64,000 bases of DNA from Vreelandella malpeensis (GCF_020622355.1 NZ_WHVL01000001.1:682001-746000); one strand, 5' to 3'. Shown: positions 38,045-47,090, counted from the stretch's first letter. Numbers and translations are program-made. Notes: generated by a model from the letters alone, not told the origin.

Positions 38045-39007
38045 ATGGCAGTATTCACCCCGCTTGGCGACGCGCAGGTCGCCACCTTTCTGGAAAGATT
38101 CGACGTGGGCGCGTTCAAAGCGCTCAAGGGCGTGGCCGGCGGCACGGAAAACTCGACGTTTTTCGTCACCACCGACCAGCGTGAGCTGGTGCTGACCCTG
38201 TTCGAGCAGGGCGAGCACGAGGAGCTGCCGTTTTTCGTCGAATTGATGGATTACCTGGACGAGCATCGCATTCCGGTGCCCGGCCCGGTGCATGACCGGG
38301 AAGGCACGGCGCTGCAGAGTCTGGCGGGCAAACCGGCGCTCTTGTTCCCGCGCATGCCGGGCAGCCACCCGGAAAGCCCGAACCTGGCCCAGTGCCGGGC
38401 GCTGGGCGACGCGCTGGGGCGGCTTCACCTCGTTTCCCAGCACTTTCCCGGGCAGCGTCCCAACCCGCGGGATCTTCACTGGCTGCAGGCGGTCCATCAC
38501 AAGGTGCTGGGTTATTTGAGTCCGGATGACCAGACGCTGATGAAAAACCAGGTCGACGAGTTCGAGGCCGCCTTCGCCGAAGCGGGAGAGCTTCCCTGCG
38601 GCGCGCTGCACGGCGACCTGTTTCGCGACAACACGCTGTTCGAAGGCGATACCCTGGGTGGGATCATCGATCTCTACAACGGCTGTACCGGAGATCTATT
38701 GTTCGATGTGGCCATCGTGATCAACGACTGGGCCACAGACGACGATGGCAGGCTCGACGCCAAGCGCCACGACGCCGTGCTCGACGCGTATCTGGCGCGG
38801 CGCCCGTTTACCCAGGCCGAGCGCGCGCTGTGGCCGGCGATGCTGCGCATGACGGCGCTTCGCTACTGGCTTTCAAGGCTGCTGGTCGTCTACGTCGACC
38901 CGCCGGCCCATGACCTGACGCCCCACGACCCGGAGCGTTTTCGTACCATCTTGAAGGCGCGCATCGACCACGGCGCGCTGCCGCTACCCGAGGTGACTAC
39001 TCGATGA
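38045..39007 (+). CDS. thrB: Homoserine kinase, ThrB (aminoglycoside-phosphotransferase fold)
   Basis: A 320-residue kinase of the ThrB type used by pseudomonads and halomonads, unrelated to the GHMP-type ThrB of E. coli. It makes O-phosphohomoserine for threonine. The APH-fold catalytic loop LHGDLFRDNTLF is near residue 197 and the metal-binding DLYNG follows. It starts with MAVFTPLGD as in the family. The stop overlaps the speA start by 4 bp, suggesting a thrB-speA operon. Confidence 0.95.
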   Translation: MAVFTPLGDAQVATFLERFDVGAFKALKGVAGGTENSTFFVTTDQRELVLTLFEQGEHEELPFFVELMDYLDEHRIPVPGPVHDREGTALQSLAGKPALLFPRMPGSHPESPNLAQCRALGDALGRLHLVSQHFPGQRPNPRDLHWLQAVHHKVLGYLSPDDQTLMKNQVDEFEAAFAEAGELPCGALHGDLFRDNTLFEGDTLGGIIDLYNGCTGDLLFDVAIVINDWATDDDGRLDAKRHDAVLDAYLARRPFTQAERALWPAMLRMTALRYWLSRLLVVYVDPPAHDLTPHDPERFRTILKARIDHGALPLPEVTTR

Positions 39008-40923
39008 GTGAATCGCTGACCGCCCCCAGCGCCGCCCAGCGCGCCCGCCGTACCTGGAACATCGACCAGTGGGGCAGCGGCTACTTCGACGTCGACGACC
39101 AGGGCCAGGCGCTGGTTCGCCCGCTGGGCAGCGACGCCGAAGGCCCGGCACTGGCCCTGAACGGCTTGACGCGCAAGCTTCAGGAGGCCGGCCTGCGCCT
39201 GCCGGTACTGGTGCGCTTCAGCGACATTCTTCACGACCGGGTCGAGCAGCTCTGCAGCGCCTTCGATGGTGCAATGCAGGAAGCCGACTATACCGGCGGC
39301 TACACCGCGGTCTACCCGATCAAGGTCAACCAGCAGCGCCGCGTGGTCGAGGAGATTCTCGCCACCGCCGAGCGCGGCAGCGGCCGTGTAGGCCTCGAGG
39401 CGGGCAGCAAACCGGAGCTTCTGGCGGTGATGGCGCTCTCCGATGCCGGTTCGTCTCTGATCGTGTGCAACGGCTACAAGGACCGCGAGTACGTGCGCCT
39501 GGCGCTGCTCGGCGAGAAGCTCGGCCACAAGGTGTATCTGGTGGTCGAGAAGCTCTCGGAGCTCTCGCTCATTCTGGAGGAAGCCCGCGAGCTCGACGTC
39601 ACCCCGCGCATCGGCCTGCGTGCCCGGCTCGCCTCGGTGGGCAAGGGCAAGTGGCAGAACACCGGCGGCGAGAAATCGAAGTTCGGCCTCACCGCTAGCC
39701 AGATTCTCGAGGTGGTCGAGACGCTCAAACGCCAGGATGCGCTTGCCAGCCTGCAGCTGGTGCATTTCCACCTTGGCTCGCAGATCGCCAACATCCGCGA
39801 CATCCAGCGCGGGCTGCGCGAGTGCGCGCGCTTCTACCAGAACCTGATCGCCCTCGGCGCGCCGGTCGACACCGTCGACGTGGGCGGGGGCCTCGGTATC
39901 GACTACGAGGGCACCCGCTCCAGGAGCGACTGCTCGGTCAACTACTCGATGCGCGAATACGCGCGCAACGTGGTCAACGCCTTCGCCCATCTCTGCCAGG
40001 AGGCGGGCCTGCCCGCCCCGCACCTGATCAGCGAATCCGGCCGGGCGCTGACCGCCCACCACGCGGTGCTGATCACCAACGTGATCGGCGAGGAGCGCAT
40101 CGACGATACGCCCCCTGAGCGCAGCGACCAGGACGACCCGCAGGTCGAGGCGCTGTGGCGGGTGTTCGACCAGCTAGAAACGCCCCAGGAGCCGCGCATG
40201 CTGGTCGAGGCGTGGCACGACGTGCTGCAGGCGGTCAGCGAGCTGCACGAGCGCTTCGTGCTCGGGCTTTCCGACATCGACGCCCGCGCCCAGGGCGAGC
40301 GGCTCTACATGGCCGCCTGCGTGCGGCTCAAGGCGCAGCTCGACAGCCGCAACCGCGCCCACCGCGAGATCCTCGACGAGCTGGCTGAAAAGCTCGCCGA
40401 CAAGCTGTTCGTCAACTTCTCGCTGTTCCAGTCGGTGCCGGACGTGTGGGGCATCGAGCAGATCTTCCCAGTGCTTCCGCTGACCGGCCTCGACGCCCCG
40501 CCCACGCGCCGCGCGGTGATCCAGGACATCACCTGCGACTCCGACGGGCGTATCGACAGCTACGTCGACGGCCAGGGCGTGGAGAGCACGCTGCCCCTGC
40601 CCGAGTGGCCGCAGGAGGAGGAACGCTGGCTGGGCTTCTTCCTTGTAGGTGCCTATCAGGAGATTCTCGGTGATCTGCATAACCTGTTCGGCGACACCGA
40701 CTCCATCGACGCCGCGCTCGGCGAGAACGGCGACTGGGTACTTTCCAACCTCCAGGCCGGCGACACCGTGGCCAACGTGCTGGGCTACGTGAATTTCGAC
40801 GCCCGGGTGCTGCAGCGCAAGCTGTTCGATCAGCTCGCTCGCAGCGGCTTCTCTGAACAGGAGCAGGAGCGCTTCGCGGCCAGCCTCCACGAGGGACTGG
40901 AGGGTTACACCTACCTCGAGTGA
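39004..40923 (+). CDS. speA: Biosynthetic arginine decarboxylase
   Basis: SpeA is a PLP enzyme converting arginine to agmatine, the entry to putrescine via the agmatine route. The 639-residue chain (E. coli 658) has the alanine-racemase-like barrel with AVYPIKVNQQRRVVEEIL near residue 100, where Lys binds PLP, HFHLGSQI near 255, and the PLP-phosphate glycine loop DVGGGLGIDYEGT near 295. A C-terminal beta domain includes NFSLFQSVPD. It is translationally coupled to thrB through ATGA, and a terminator follows. Confidence 0.96.
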   Translation: MSESLTAPSAAQRARRTWNIDQWGSGYFDVDDQGQALVRPLGSDAEGPALALNGLTRKLQEAGLRLPVLVRFSDILHDRVEQLCSAFDGAMQEADYTGGYTAVYPIKVNQQRRVVEEILATAERGSGRVGLEAGSKPELLAVMALSDAGSSLIVCNGYKDREYVRLALLGEKLGHKVYLVVEKLSELSLILEEARELDVTPRIGLRARLASVGKGKWQNTGGEKSKFGLTASQILEVVETLKRQDALASLQLVHFHLGSQIANIRDIQRGLRECARFYQNLIALGAPVDTVDVGGGLGIDYEGTRSRSDCSVNYSMREYARNVVNAFAHLCQEAGLPAPHLISESGRALTAHHAVLITNVIGEERIDDTPPERSDQDDPQVEALWRVFDQLETPQEPRMLVEAWHDVLQAVSELHERFVLGLSDIDARAQGERLYMAACVRLKAQLDSRNRAHREILDELAEKLADKLFVNFSLFQSVPDVWGIEQIFPVLPLTGLDAPPTRRAVIQDITCDSDGRIDSYVDGQGVESTLPLPEWPQEEERWLGFFLVGAYQEILGDLHNLFGDTDSIDAALGENGDWVLSNLQAGDTVANVLGYVNFDARVLQRKLFDQLARSGFSEQEQERFAASLHEGLEGYTYLE

Positions 40924-40943
40924 GTCATCGCTCGCCAGACGCG

Positions 40944-40978
40944 AAAAAGCCGCCGGCTCCCCCAGCCGGCGGCTTTTT
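40944..40978. terminator. Bidirectional terminator after speA
   Basis: AAAAAGCCGCCGGCT (40944-40958) pairs with AGCCGGCGGCTTTTT (40964-40978), a perfect 15-bp stem ending in U runs on either strand, between convergent speA and the FAH-family gene. Confidence 0.9.
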
Positions 40979-41003
40979 GGTAGTGCTCTATTTTGACAGC
41001 ACG

Positions 41004-41669
41004 CTACTCGACAACGGAGGTGTTCACCTCGAGCCCGCCGGTCAAGGTCAGCTTGAGCGCCGCCCCCCGGGGCAGCTCGCCGACGCCCGACGGCGTGCCG
41101 GTCAGCACGACGTCGCCGGGCTCGAGAGTGAAGTGGCGGCTCATTTCCGCCACCAGCGAGGGAATCGCGAACAGCATGTCGGCGCCTTCGCCGTGCTGGC
41201 GCAGCTCGCCGTCGATCTCGAGGGTAAAGGTCAGCGCGTTCCAGTTGGGCACGCGGGAAAGCGGCAGAAAGGCCGAGAGCGGACAGGCGCCGTCGAAGGC
41301 CTTGGCGGTCTCCCAGGGGTGACCGTTTTGCTTGAGCTTGGTCTGCAGGTCACGCAGGGTCAAATCCATCGCCAGGCCGATGCCGACCACGGCGCGCTCG
41401 GCTTCCTCGAGGGTTGCGTGGGTCAGCGTTTCGCCGATCAAGAGCGCAAGCTCGGCTTCAAAATGCACCTCGCCCCGGGAAAAGGGTGGATCGAGGGGCT
41501 TGGCCAGATCCACCACGCTGGTGGCGGGCTTGATGAACAGTAGCGGCTCGGTGGGAACCGGATTGTCCAGCTCCTTGGCATGATCGGCATAGTTGCGGCC
41601 AACGCAAACGACTTTGCCCAGTGCGTGGGGAAACTCCTGACCATCGGTAAACTGTGGAACAAAACGCAT
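41004..41669 (-). CDS. Fumarylacetoacetate hydrolase-family protein
   Basis: A 221-residue FAH-fold protein of the YcgM/acylpyruvase size class. It has KVVCVGRNYADHAKELDN at the N-terminus, the acidic metal site EVHFEAELALLIG with its Glu-x-Glu pair, and LTGTPSGVGELPRG at the C-terminus. Enzymes of this group hydrolyse acylpyruvates or decarboxylate oxaloacetate. The ATG at 41669 sits ten bases after GGAG; an in-frame ATG at 41678 is too close to it. Substrate not determined. Confidence 0.93.
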   Translation of the reverse strand: MRFVPQFTDGQEFPHALGKVVCVGRNYADHAKELDNPVPTEPLLFIKPATSVVDLAKPLDPPFSRGEVHFEAELALLIGETLTHATLEEAERAVVGIGLAMDLTLRDLQTKLKQNGHPWETAKAFDGACPLSAFLPLSRVPNWNALTFTLEIDGELRQHGEGADMLFAIPSLVAEMSRHFTLEPGDVVLTGTPSGVGELPRGAALKLTLTGGLEVNTSVVE

Positions 41670-41882
41670 GGCGGGCATTCTCCTTCTAATAATACGTGCC
41701 GTCTTCGAAACGATCGGCGCCCTAGTCTACCCCACCTCGACGGCGCCACGGCAACCCCGCGGCGGCTTTTTTAACACCCTAGCGCACGCCTTGGGCGACG
41801 AAGGCAAGGATGCTTCGATGCGTGAGAGGGGAAAACGAGAGTGCGACTGAGAAAGGGCGCGCCGCGCTTCATCGCACGGCGA

Positions 41883-42653
41883 TCAAGCCAGATAGATATG
41901 GCCGTAAACCAGGCGTTCGTCGAATCCGGTGTTTTCCTTCAATCGCTCGGGTTCGAGCAGCTTGATCACCGTGCGACTCTTGCGGATCAACTTCTTTTGC
42001 TCGAGCGCCGTCATGCAGCGACTGACGTGCACGCTGGTGATGCCCAAGAGTTCGCCGATCACCTCCTGGGTCACGGGCAGCGTGAAGAAGTCCGAATCGA
42101 TCATATGCTTGAAGCGATAGCGCGCGTAGACCTCGAGGAGAAAATGGGCCACGCGCTCTTCGGCCTTGTGATGGGTGCAGCTTCTCAGCCGGACGATGGA
42201 GATATTGTCGTTCACCATGATATAAGAAAATATCGCCTTTCTTATATCATCGTGCTCGGCCAGCAGCGCATGAATATCATCGGCGGAGATACGCTCCAGC
42301 ACGCAGTTCTGCAGTGCCAGAATGGCGACGTCGCTATTATCGAAAAAACTCTCCCGCAACCCCACGATATCGCCCGGCATATAGACGTTGCAGATATCCT
42401 GGCCGTGGCTTTTCACGGACTGGCAGATACTTACCCACCCTCTCTTGACGATGAATATCTTCGGCTTTCCCTCGTGCAGAAAAAAAAGTTTCTGATGTCT
42501 TTTCAACTCGACGTTCTTGACGCCCACCCGGGACAAAAGCTCCATCGAGTGATCACTGATGGCACTATAGCGGCTCAGCACTTTAGCGATACTTCTTTTT
42601 CTATCTTGTAGTGAAGAGTTATTTGGCAACGGAGTATAACTACTCTCTTTCAT
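41883..42653 (-). CDS. Crp/Fnr-family transcriptional regulator
   Basis: A 256-residue regulator with an N-terminal cyclic-nucleotide-like sensor domain (about 45-170) and a C-terminal Crp-type winged HTH whose recognition region is VTQEVIGELLGITSVHVSRCM (about 196-216). Five cysteines are scattered, but not in the Fnr N-terminal cluster spacing, so an iron-sulfur sensor is unlikely. ATG 42653 has AGGA eight bases upstream; an earlier in-frame start at 42689 lacks a ribosome site. It is more AT-rich than its neighbours, and the effector is unknown. It may govern the stress genes to its right, but there is no direct evidence. Confidence 0.88.
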   Translation of the reverse strand: MKESSYTPLPNNSSLQDRKRSIAKVLSRYSAISDHSMELLSRVGVKNVELKRHQKLFFLHEGKPKIFIVKRGWVSICQSVKSHGQDICNVYMPGDIVGLRESFFDNSDVAILALQNCVLERISADDIHALLAEHDDIRKAIFSYIMVNDNISIVRLRSCTHHKAEERVAHFLLEVYARYRFKHMIDSDFFTLPVTQEVIGELLGITSVHVSRCMTALEQKKLIRKSRTVIKLLEPERLKENTGFDERLVYGHIYLA

Positions 42654-43171
42654 CAAACTTTTCCTATCGGCGTTATACTCGTCACGCATTTTTTCAACAC
42701 TCCATTGCCGCTATACAAAAACTATGCCCGAGAAAGAAAGAATACAATCCATGTACACGCACAATAAAAAGCCGAAAGGCAAAACATGGCAGTAAGGATT
42801 TGACAATCCAATTTCCCGCGCTACCACAAGAGTGCTCTTAACAAATATTAAAATATTGAGCTCAATGGCCAACCTACGTATGTAAAATCATGTCTTTATG
42901 CGCTTGCCTACAAATGATTAAACAGAAAAGCTTTTTTTGTCAAAGAATAAAGCACGCCAAAACCATAACCTATGTTATTGAAAACAAGGGATATTCTTTA
43001 TCTTCAATAAGCCCTTGGCAAAGGCGAAAACAAGCTTAGCGGAGGTTGCTACTAGCTGTAAGAACACAGGTTAAGATTTATCATAAATTTAGGAAATAAT
43101 ACTCCAGGCGCCATTTAAGCCTTTAGCAAAACGCTTGAAGAATAAAAAAGTGTTAGCCGATAAAAATGCAA
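42654..43171. other. AT-rich intergenic region, 518 bp, no convincing gene
   Basis: The stretch is markedly AT-rich against the flanks. I see no open frame with coding character. It contains paired complementary segments in H-type pseudoknot order at 42975-43017 (see findings) and otherwise only AT-rich promoter-like sequence. It separates the Crp/Fnr gene from the DUF892 gene. Confidence 0.6.
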
Positions 43172-43194
43172 GGCCCCGGCCAGAAGCCGGGGCC
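43172..43194 (-). terminator. Terminator of the DUF892 gene
   Basis: GGCCCCGGC (43172-43180) pairs with GCCGGGGCC (43186-43194); on the minus strand the stem is followed by TTGCATTTTT. Confidence 0.85.
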
Positions 43195-43237
43195 CGGGCA
43201 AGCCTACGCATATCGTATCAACGTGGGTAATGGGTCG

Positions 43238-43741
43238 TCAGGTCTTGGAACGCAGGTGATCGGCCTGATCACGCTCGAGAAATGCCTGGGTGGTTTCGCC
43301 AATATGCTTGTCCAGCCAGTGGGCCATGGCGAGCTCCTCCTGGAGAATTTCATGGCATATCTGCGAAATCTCTGCCTCGCCCGCCAGGTCCGCCGCCCTG
43401 ATGATGACCTTGTAGTTGGCGATCTCGAAGTTTTCGAAAGTGTAGCAGGCAACGCTTCCCTTGATCACTTCGTCTCCTGCCATCATGCCGCCCATGGCCT
43501 GACCGAATGCAGTAAGCTCGGCGCCAAGATCCTTCAGGGCTGATGCGTGTGCATCAAGAAGGCCGATACAATGCTCGAGCTTGTCGAGTTGCCCTTTGGT
43601 TTCCTCCAGATGCTGTTTGATACGCTGCTGCAGCTCGGGATAGCTTTCGAGCCGGCTGGCTTGAGCGCCAAGCATTTTCTCGGCCTGCTTTTCCATGGCG
43701 TGAGCGTCCCGCAACCAATCCAACAGATGCTTGCTTTCCAT
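43238..43741 (-). CDS. DUF892 (YciF-like) ferritin-like protein
   Basis: A 167-residue all-helical protein of the DUF892/YciF family, a ferritin-like four-helix fold seen in stress-induced genes. The pattern WLRDAHAMEKQAEKMLGAQA has the conserved Asp/Glu-His residues of helix 1, and Glu-x2-His (ILQEELAMAHWLDKH) recurs in the last helix. Such proteins are induced by osmotic and oxidative stress in enterics, and iron chemistry is inferred. GAGGAG precedes the ATG. It neighbours other stress-type genes, including ectD. Confidence 0.85.
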   Translation of the reverse strand: MESKHLLDWLRDAHAMEKQAEKMLGAQASRLESYPELQQRIKQHLEETKGQLDKLEHCIGLLDAHASALKDLGAELTAFGQAMGGMMAGDEVIKGSVACYTFENFEIANYKVIIRAADLAGEAEISQICHEILQEELAMAHWLDKHIGETTQAFLERDQADHLRSKT

Positions 43742-44280
43742 TGCGCTCTCCTCAATCGATGGTCGTGGCATTGGCTCGCACAGTGCAGGCACGAGCTGCC
43801 TCGACCTGAATGCAACCTTGAAAACTGCCGGCCCGTCCCTGTACCGGCAGAGAGTTTTCGCTCATCCATGAGCGGTGTGACCCCTGGCGAGATGGCAAAC
43901 TCCCTTACCCTCGCCAAGGACACTCTTCCGTGAGAATTCTTCCTTAATAATTGGTAGCTATTCAATATTAACAGGCACTTGAAGCATGAATTTAAGAGCC
44001 TTTCTCAACCACTCTTTGCAACCTTAAAATCTATTTCGTTCAGAAACATCCGAGTAATAACTAGATCTTTACTGAGACCGTATAATCACCATGGTAGTAC
44101 TTATTACATCGATTTCAATACACGATCTTTATTTATAATTAATATATCAAGAAAAGATAACCAAGATTAACGAAACAGATAAACAGACTTTAAAAATTAA
44201 CTTTTTTGTTTGATGAAGATGGCTAAAAACTTGTTGAAGACTACGCTTTAAAGGCATGCCTCATGAACGAAAAGGAGCAT
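43742..44280. other. AT-rich intergenic region, 539 bp, no convincing gene
   Basis: AT-rich spacer between the DUF892 gene and the small hydrophilic gene. A short open frame exists (43979-44170) but has no ribosome site and non-coding composition. A 10-bp palindrome AGGCATGCCT lies at 44252-44261. Confidence 0.6.
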
Positions 44281-44580
44281 ATGATGAGCAATGAACACGA
44301 TCAGAAAAAAAGCGATGAGGCTTCCAAGGCCAAGAAACTCGTCGATCGCGATACCGATAGCAGTGCACCATCGAGAAAAGGCGCCACGTCCGGTGCACCG
44401 GCGCCTTACCGGCCCGACGAAAACGTCGACAACCAGAAGAAGCATTCATCTACCCCTGCCCACAATACGTCGATGAAGTCCGCGCCCTTCCCTGGCGCTC
44501 AAGTCGTCAAGGAGAAAAAAGCGCATAAGGAGAATATCGACCGGCAAAGCGACGAGGCGGATCCCAAGGGAAGCGAGTGA
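44281..44580 (+). CDS. Small highly hydrophilic protein of unknown function
   Basis: A 99-residue protein without hydrophobic segments, dominated by Lys, Asp, Ser, Glu and Asn and probably disordered. It runs MMSNEHDQKKSDEASKAKKLVDRDTDSS and ends EADPKGSE. AAAGGAG lies before the ATG pair at 44281/44284. Its hydrophilic, low-complexity nature resembles desiccation or osmotic stress proteins (hydrophilin-like), and it sits between a DUF892 gene and ectD. No family was recognised, and the role is a guess from composition and context. Confidence 0.65.
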   Translation: MMSNEHDQKKSDEASKAKKLVDRDTDSSAPSRKGATSGAPAPYRPDENVDNQKKHSSTPAHNTSMKSAPFPGAQVVKEKKAHKENIDRQSDEADPKGSE

Positions 44581-44642
44581 TACGCCCTCTTCACACGCGC
44601 TTGCCCATGACAGCTCGAGGGGTAAAACCTTGCCCATAATGC

Positions 44643-44678
44643 CACCGCCCCCTGCAAGATACCTTGCAGGGGGCGGTG
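44643..44678. terminator. Strong bidirectional hairpin between convergent genes
   Basis: A 16-bp perfect stem (44643-44658 with 44663-44678) around a 4-nt loop, in the gap between the hydrophilic gene and ectD. Confidence 0.75.
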
Positions 44679-44775
44679 TCAGTAACAAAGGAGGCTTTAG
44701 GGAAGAGGCCAAGGAGCAAGCGCCCTCGATAGCGCCTGCCCTGAACACTTCGCTCGTGCCCGCCTGTTCGAGAGA

Positions 44776-45744
44776 CTAGTCGCCCTCCAGGCCGTGGGCC
44801 AGGAAATCGGGGCGCTGTTGGGGTGCCGCAAAGGGTTCGCCACAGCGGTTGTCGGGCCGGTTGAACACGAAGAATACGTTGCTGCGCGGGTCCGGCGACA
44901 GGTTCGCGTTGGAGGCGTGCAGCGTGTTGCAATCGAACAGCAAGAGCCCGCCCGCCTTACCCTTGGGCGCTTCGATTCCGTACTTGGCCACTAGCTCCGT
45001 GAGCGCCTCGGGGCTGGGCACGCCCACTTCCTGCGCCTTCAACGAGCTCTTGTGATTGTCCTTCGGCGTTTCCCCCAGGCACGGTACAAACTTCTTATGC
45101 GATCCGGGAATCAGCATCAAGGGGCCGTTGAATTCGTGGTTGTCGGTCAGGATCAACGAGGCACTCACCGCGTGCATGCGCGGCATGCCATCTTCCGCGT
45201 GCCAGGTCTCAAAATCCGAGTGCCAGTTGAATCCCTTGCCGGCAAACCCCGGCTTGTAGTTGATACGCGACTGGTGCACGTAAGGATCATCGCCGATGAT
45301 CTGGCGCGCCGCCCCCGCCACCCGCTCGTCGAAAGCGAGCTCGCCCAGGCGATTGGACAACTTGTGTACCGCGAACAGCGAGCGAATCTCGTTGCTTTCG
45401 GGCTCGGTGATGCTGAACTCCTGGTTGCGGTACTCGTCGTTGTTCATCAGCGCGTTGATATCGTCGCACAGCTCGTCGAGCTCGGCTCCGCTGACCAGAT
45501 TAGGGATGAACAGAAACCCCTTGCGCTCGAATTCGTCGAGCTGTTCCCGGGAGAGCGGACCGCTCAATTCGCGCCCTTTCACCACCGCATCCTGACGGGG
45601 CTGGGTAAGCGCGGCAGGCGCTTCGGTCAAGCGCGTGGGGTAGGCATCCTGCCTTTTCACGCTCTGCGCCGAGGGCGTATCGCCCATTTCGCTGAACTGT
45701 TTATGAGCGGTCACAACATTGAGAGGTGTGTTGCTGACTGTCAT
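44776..45744 (-). CDS. ectD: Ectoine hydroxylase
   Basis: EctD is a non-heme Fe(II)/2-oxoglutarate dioxygenase that converts ectoine to 5-hydroxyectoine, a compatible solute protecting against salt and heat. The EctD signature FNWHSDFETWHAEDGMPRM is near residue 190 and contains the His-x-Asp iron ligands; the third His is in NTLHASNANLSPDPRSN near 285. Length 322 fits the family (about 300-330), with a slightly long N-terminus. AAGGAG lies before the ATG. The ectABC genes are not adjacent, so this is a solitary ectD, as in several Halomonas. Confidence 0.96.
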   Translation of the reverse strand: MTVSNTPLNVVTAHKQFSEMGDTPSAQSVKRQDAYPTRLTEAPAALTQPRQDAVVKGRELSGPLSREQLDEFERKGFLFIPNLVSGAELDELCDDINALMNNDEYRNQEFSITEPESNEIRSLFAVHKLSNRLGELAFDERVAGAARQIIGDDPYVHQSRINYKPGFAGKGFNWHSDFETWHAEDGMPRMHAVSASLILTDNHEFNGPLMLIPGSHKKFVPCLGETPKDNHKSSLKAQEVGVPSPEALTELVAKYGIEAPKGKAGGLLLFDCNTLHASNANLSPDPRSNVFFVFNRPDNRCGEPFAAPQQRPDFLAHGLEGD

Positions 45745-46102
45745 CTAATCCACTCCTTGTATGATTAAATTTCAGGTCGACATGGTACTCAAAAAAGAGC
45801 TACTCCATGCGTAGTAGTCAAAGTAGCTAATCTAAAACGGGTTGCAACCCGAGAAGCGTCAATAACTAACCTGCGTTATGATGACAGCCGCAAGTCGCTC
45901 TTTTAATGCACTTAGCTGTAATTTACCGATATTCCTAACGCAGTTCTTGTTATATCAATCGATAAAGATCAAGTGCACTGACGTCGATCAAGGCGATGTC
46001 CGCTTATTATTTAATAAACGTTAATGATAAATAGACAGCGAGAGATGGTAGAGAGCAACGAGTACTCGAATCGAATTCAGAGAATGCAAAATGGCGATGG
46101 GC
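45745..46102. other. Upstream region of ectD, 358 bp
   Basis: Non-coding. It holds a 14-bp perfect palindrome (45838-45851) and an imperfect dyad CTACT-N8-AGTAG (45800-45817), and is AT-rich near 46010-46040. It probably carries the ectD promoter. Confidence 0.6.
45838..45851. promoter_or_regulatory. 14-bp palindrome upstream of ectD
   Basis: CGGGTTGCAACCCG is a perfect palindrome about 94 bp before the ectD start, a candidate regulator site. Confidence 0.5.
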
Positions 46103-46711
46103 TCACACTCGTGCCTTGCCGGCGATCACGGCGTTGAACCCCGCCTTGGTGATGGGTACCTTCTGGGCATCGACCACCGTTCCCCCCACCTTGGTGATGG
46201 CCTTGGCGATCTTGACCAGTCGCGCCAGCTGCAGTTTGCTGGGCTTGAGGGCTTCGTTCTGGGCGGTGATCTTGATACCCAGAGCATTGATCACATAGAG
46301 ATTCTCGCTATCGTCCGGCGCCGGTAGGGGGAGAGAGGAAGCGCCGTTCTCGACGATGATGGGTGTGCGCGACGACTCCCCCGCCACCGTATACGCCTTG
46401 AGGCTGCCTTCGTACACCGCGCCCAGCGCCGCCAGCACGGTGGCCAGCCGCGCGTTGTTGGCAAGCGATGGTTCGTTGAAGAGCACCTGCACGCCCCAGG
46501 CGGCACCACTATCGTCTACCAGCACGGGGGCATCCTGAAGGCCCTCGGTCGGCGTATCGTTCGTCGATGCCTTCTTGTCTGCTCGCTTGCGGGTCAGGGT
46601 TCCTTCCAGTGTAGGGCCACTGAGCAGTAGATACACCACCACCAGCCCGCAGGTCAGGCTGAGCCAGATGGCGACGATGGCCATGACGAGGGTGAGCGTG
46701 AGTGCATCCAT
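46103..46711 (-). CDS. Single-pass membrane protein with a ZipA-like layout, function unknown
   Basis: A 202-residue protein with one N-terminal membrane helix (about 5-33), a short charged linker and a C-terminal domain of about 150 residues. The layout (N-terminal anchor, linker, globular end with LAKIAKAITKVGG- and VVDAQKVPITKAGF-type strands) vaguely recalls ZipA, an FtsZ anchor, but sequence resemblance is weak and I would not assign it. ATG 46711 has GAGAG upstream; a longer in-frame start at 46822 would bury the signal-like helix. No neighbour gives a role. Confidence 0.6.
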   Translation of the reverse strand: MDALTLTLVMAIVAIWLSLTCGLVVVYLLLSGPTLEGTLTRKRADKKASTNDTPTEGLQDAPVLVDDSGAAWGVQVLFNEPSLANNARLATVLAALGAVYEGSLKAYTVAGESSRTPIIVENGASSLPLPAPDDSENLYVINALGIKITAQNEALKPSKLQLARLVKIAKAITKVGGTVVDAQKVPITKAGFNAVIAGKARV

Positions 46712-47090
46712 GAAAGTCTCTCGAATAGCAAGGCGTGGGGTGACGACATGATAGGCCCACCATGCGCTCATGAGTACCCCTTGTGACGTCAAACGAGAAT
46801 GACGGGCAGGCTCGCGGACCAAACGGTTCCGCGCGCCTCGATAGCATGATGACTGGTGCAGTGGCTTACATGCTCATGATAAATCAAACGTTTCATTTGA
46901 ATAAAAGCCTCATGAATTCAAGACGAGACGTTCGCGGGATGTCTGCCGCGTTCCTGCGCAGCGGCGGGCAGAACTTTCGCGCCGAACTTCCCGACCAGCG
47001 CCGTCGAGCCGACCAGGAACTCGGTGAGTTCAATGCCTACATCACTGGCATTCTCCAGCGAGCAGCAAGTTGTTAACCAATCAAAGAGAA
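46712..47090. other. Intergenic region, 379 bp, no convincing gene
   Basis: A 97-residue open frame (46783-47076, plus strand) exists but has no clear ribosome site and no recognisable domain. Otherwise nothing stands out. Confidence 0.5.

Noticed and set aside
42611..42841. 76-residue AT-rich open frame opposite the Crp/Fnr start
   Set aside because: No ribosome site, no domain, overlaps the regulator's 5' end.
43979..44170. 63-residue frame in the AT-rich gap
   Set aside because: Codon use and composition are non-coding; no start signal.
46783..47076. 97-residue plus-strand frame between the ZipA-like and AbiE genes
   Set aside because: No convincing ribosome site or homology; possible remnant but not supportable.
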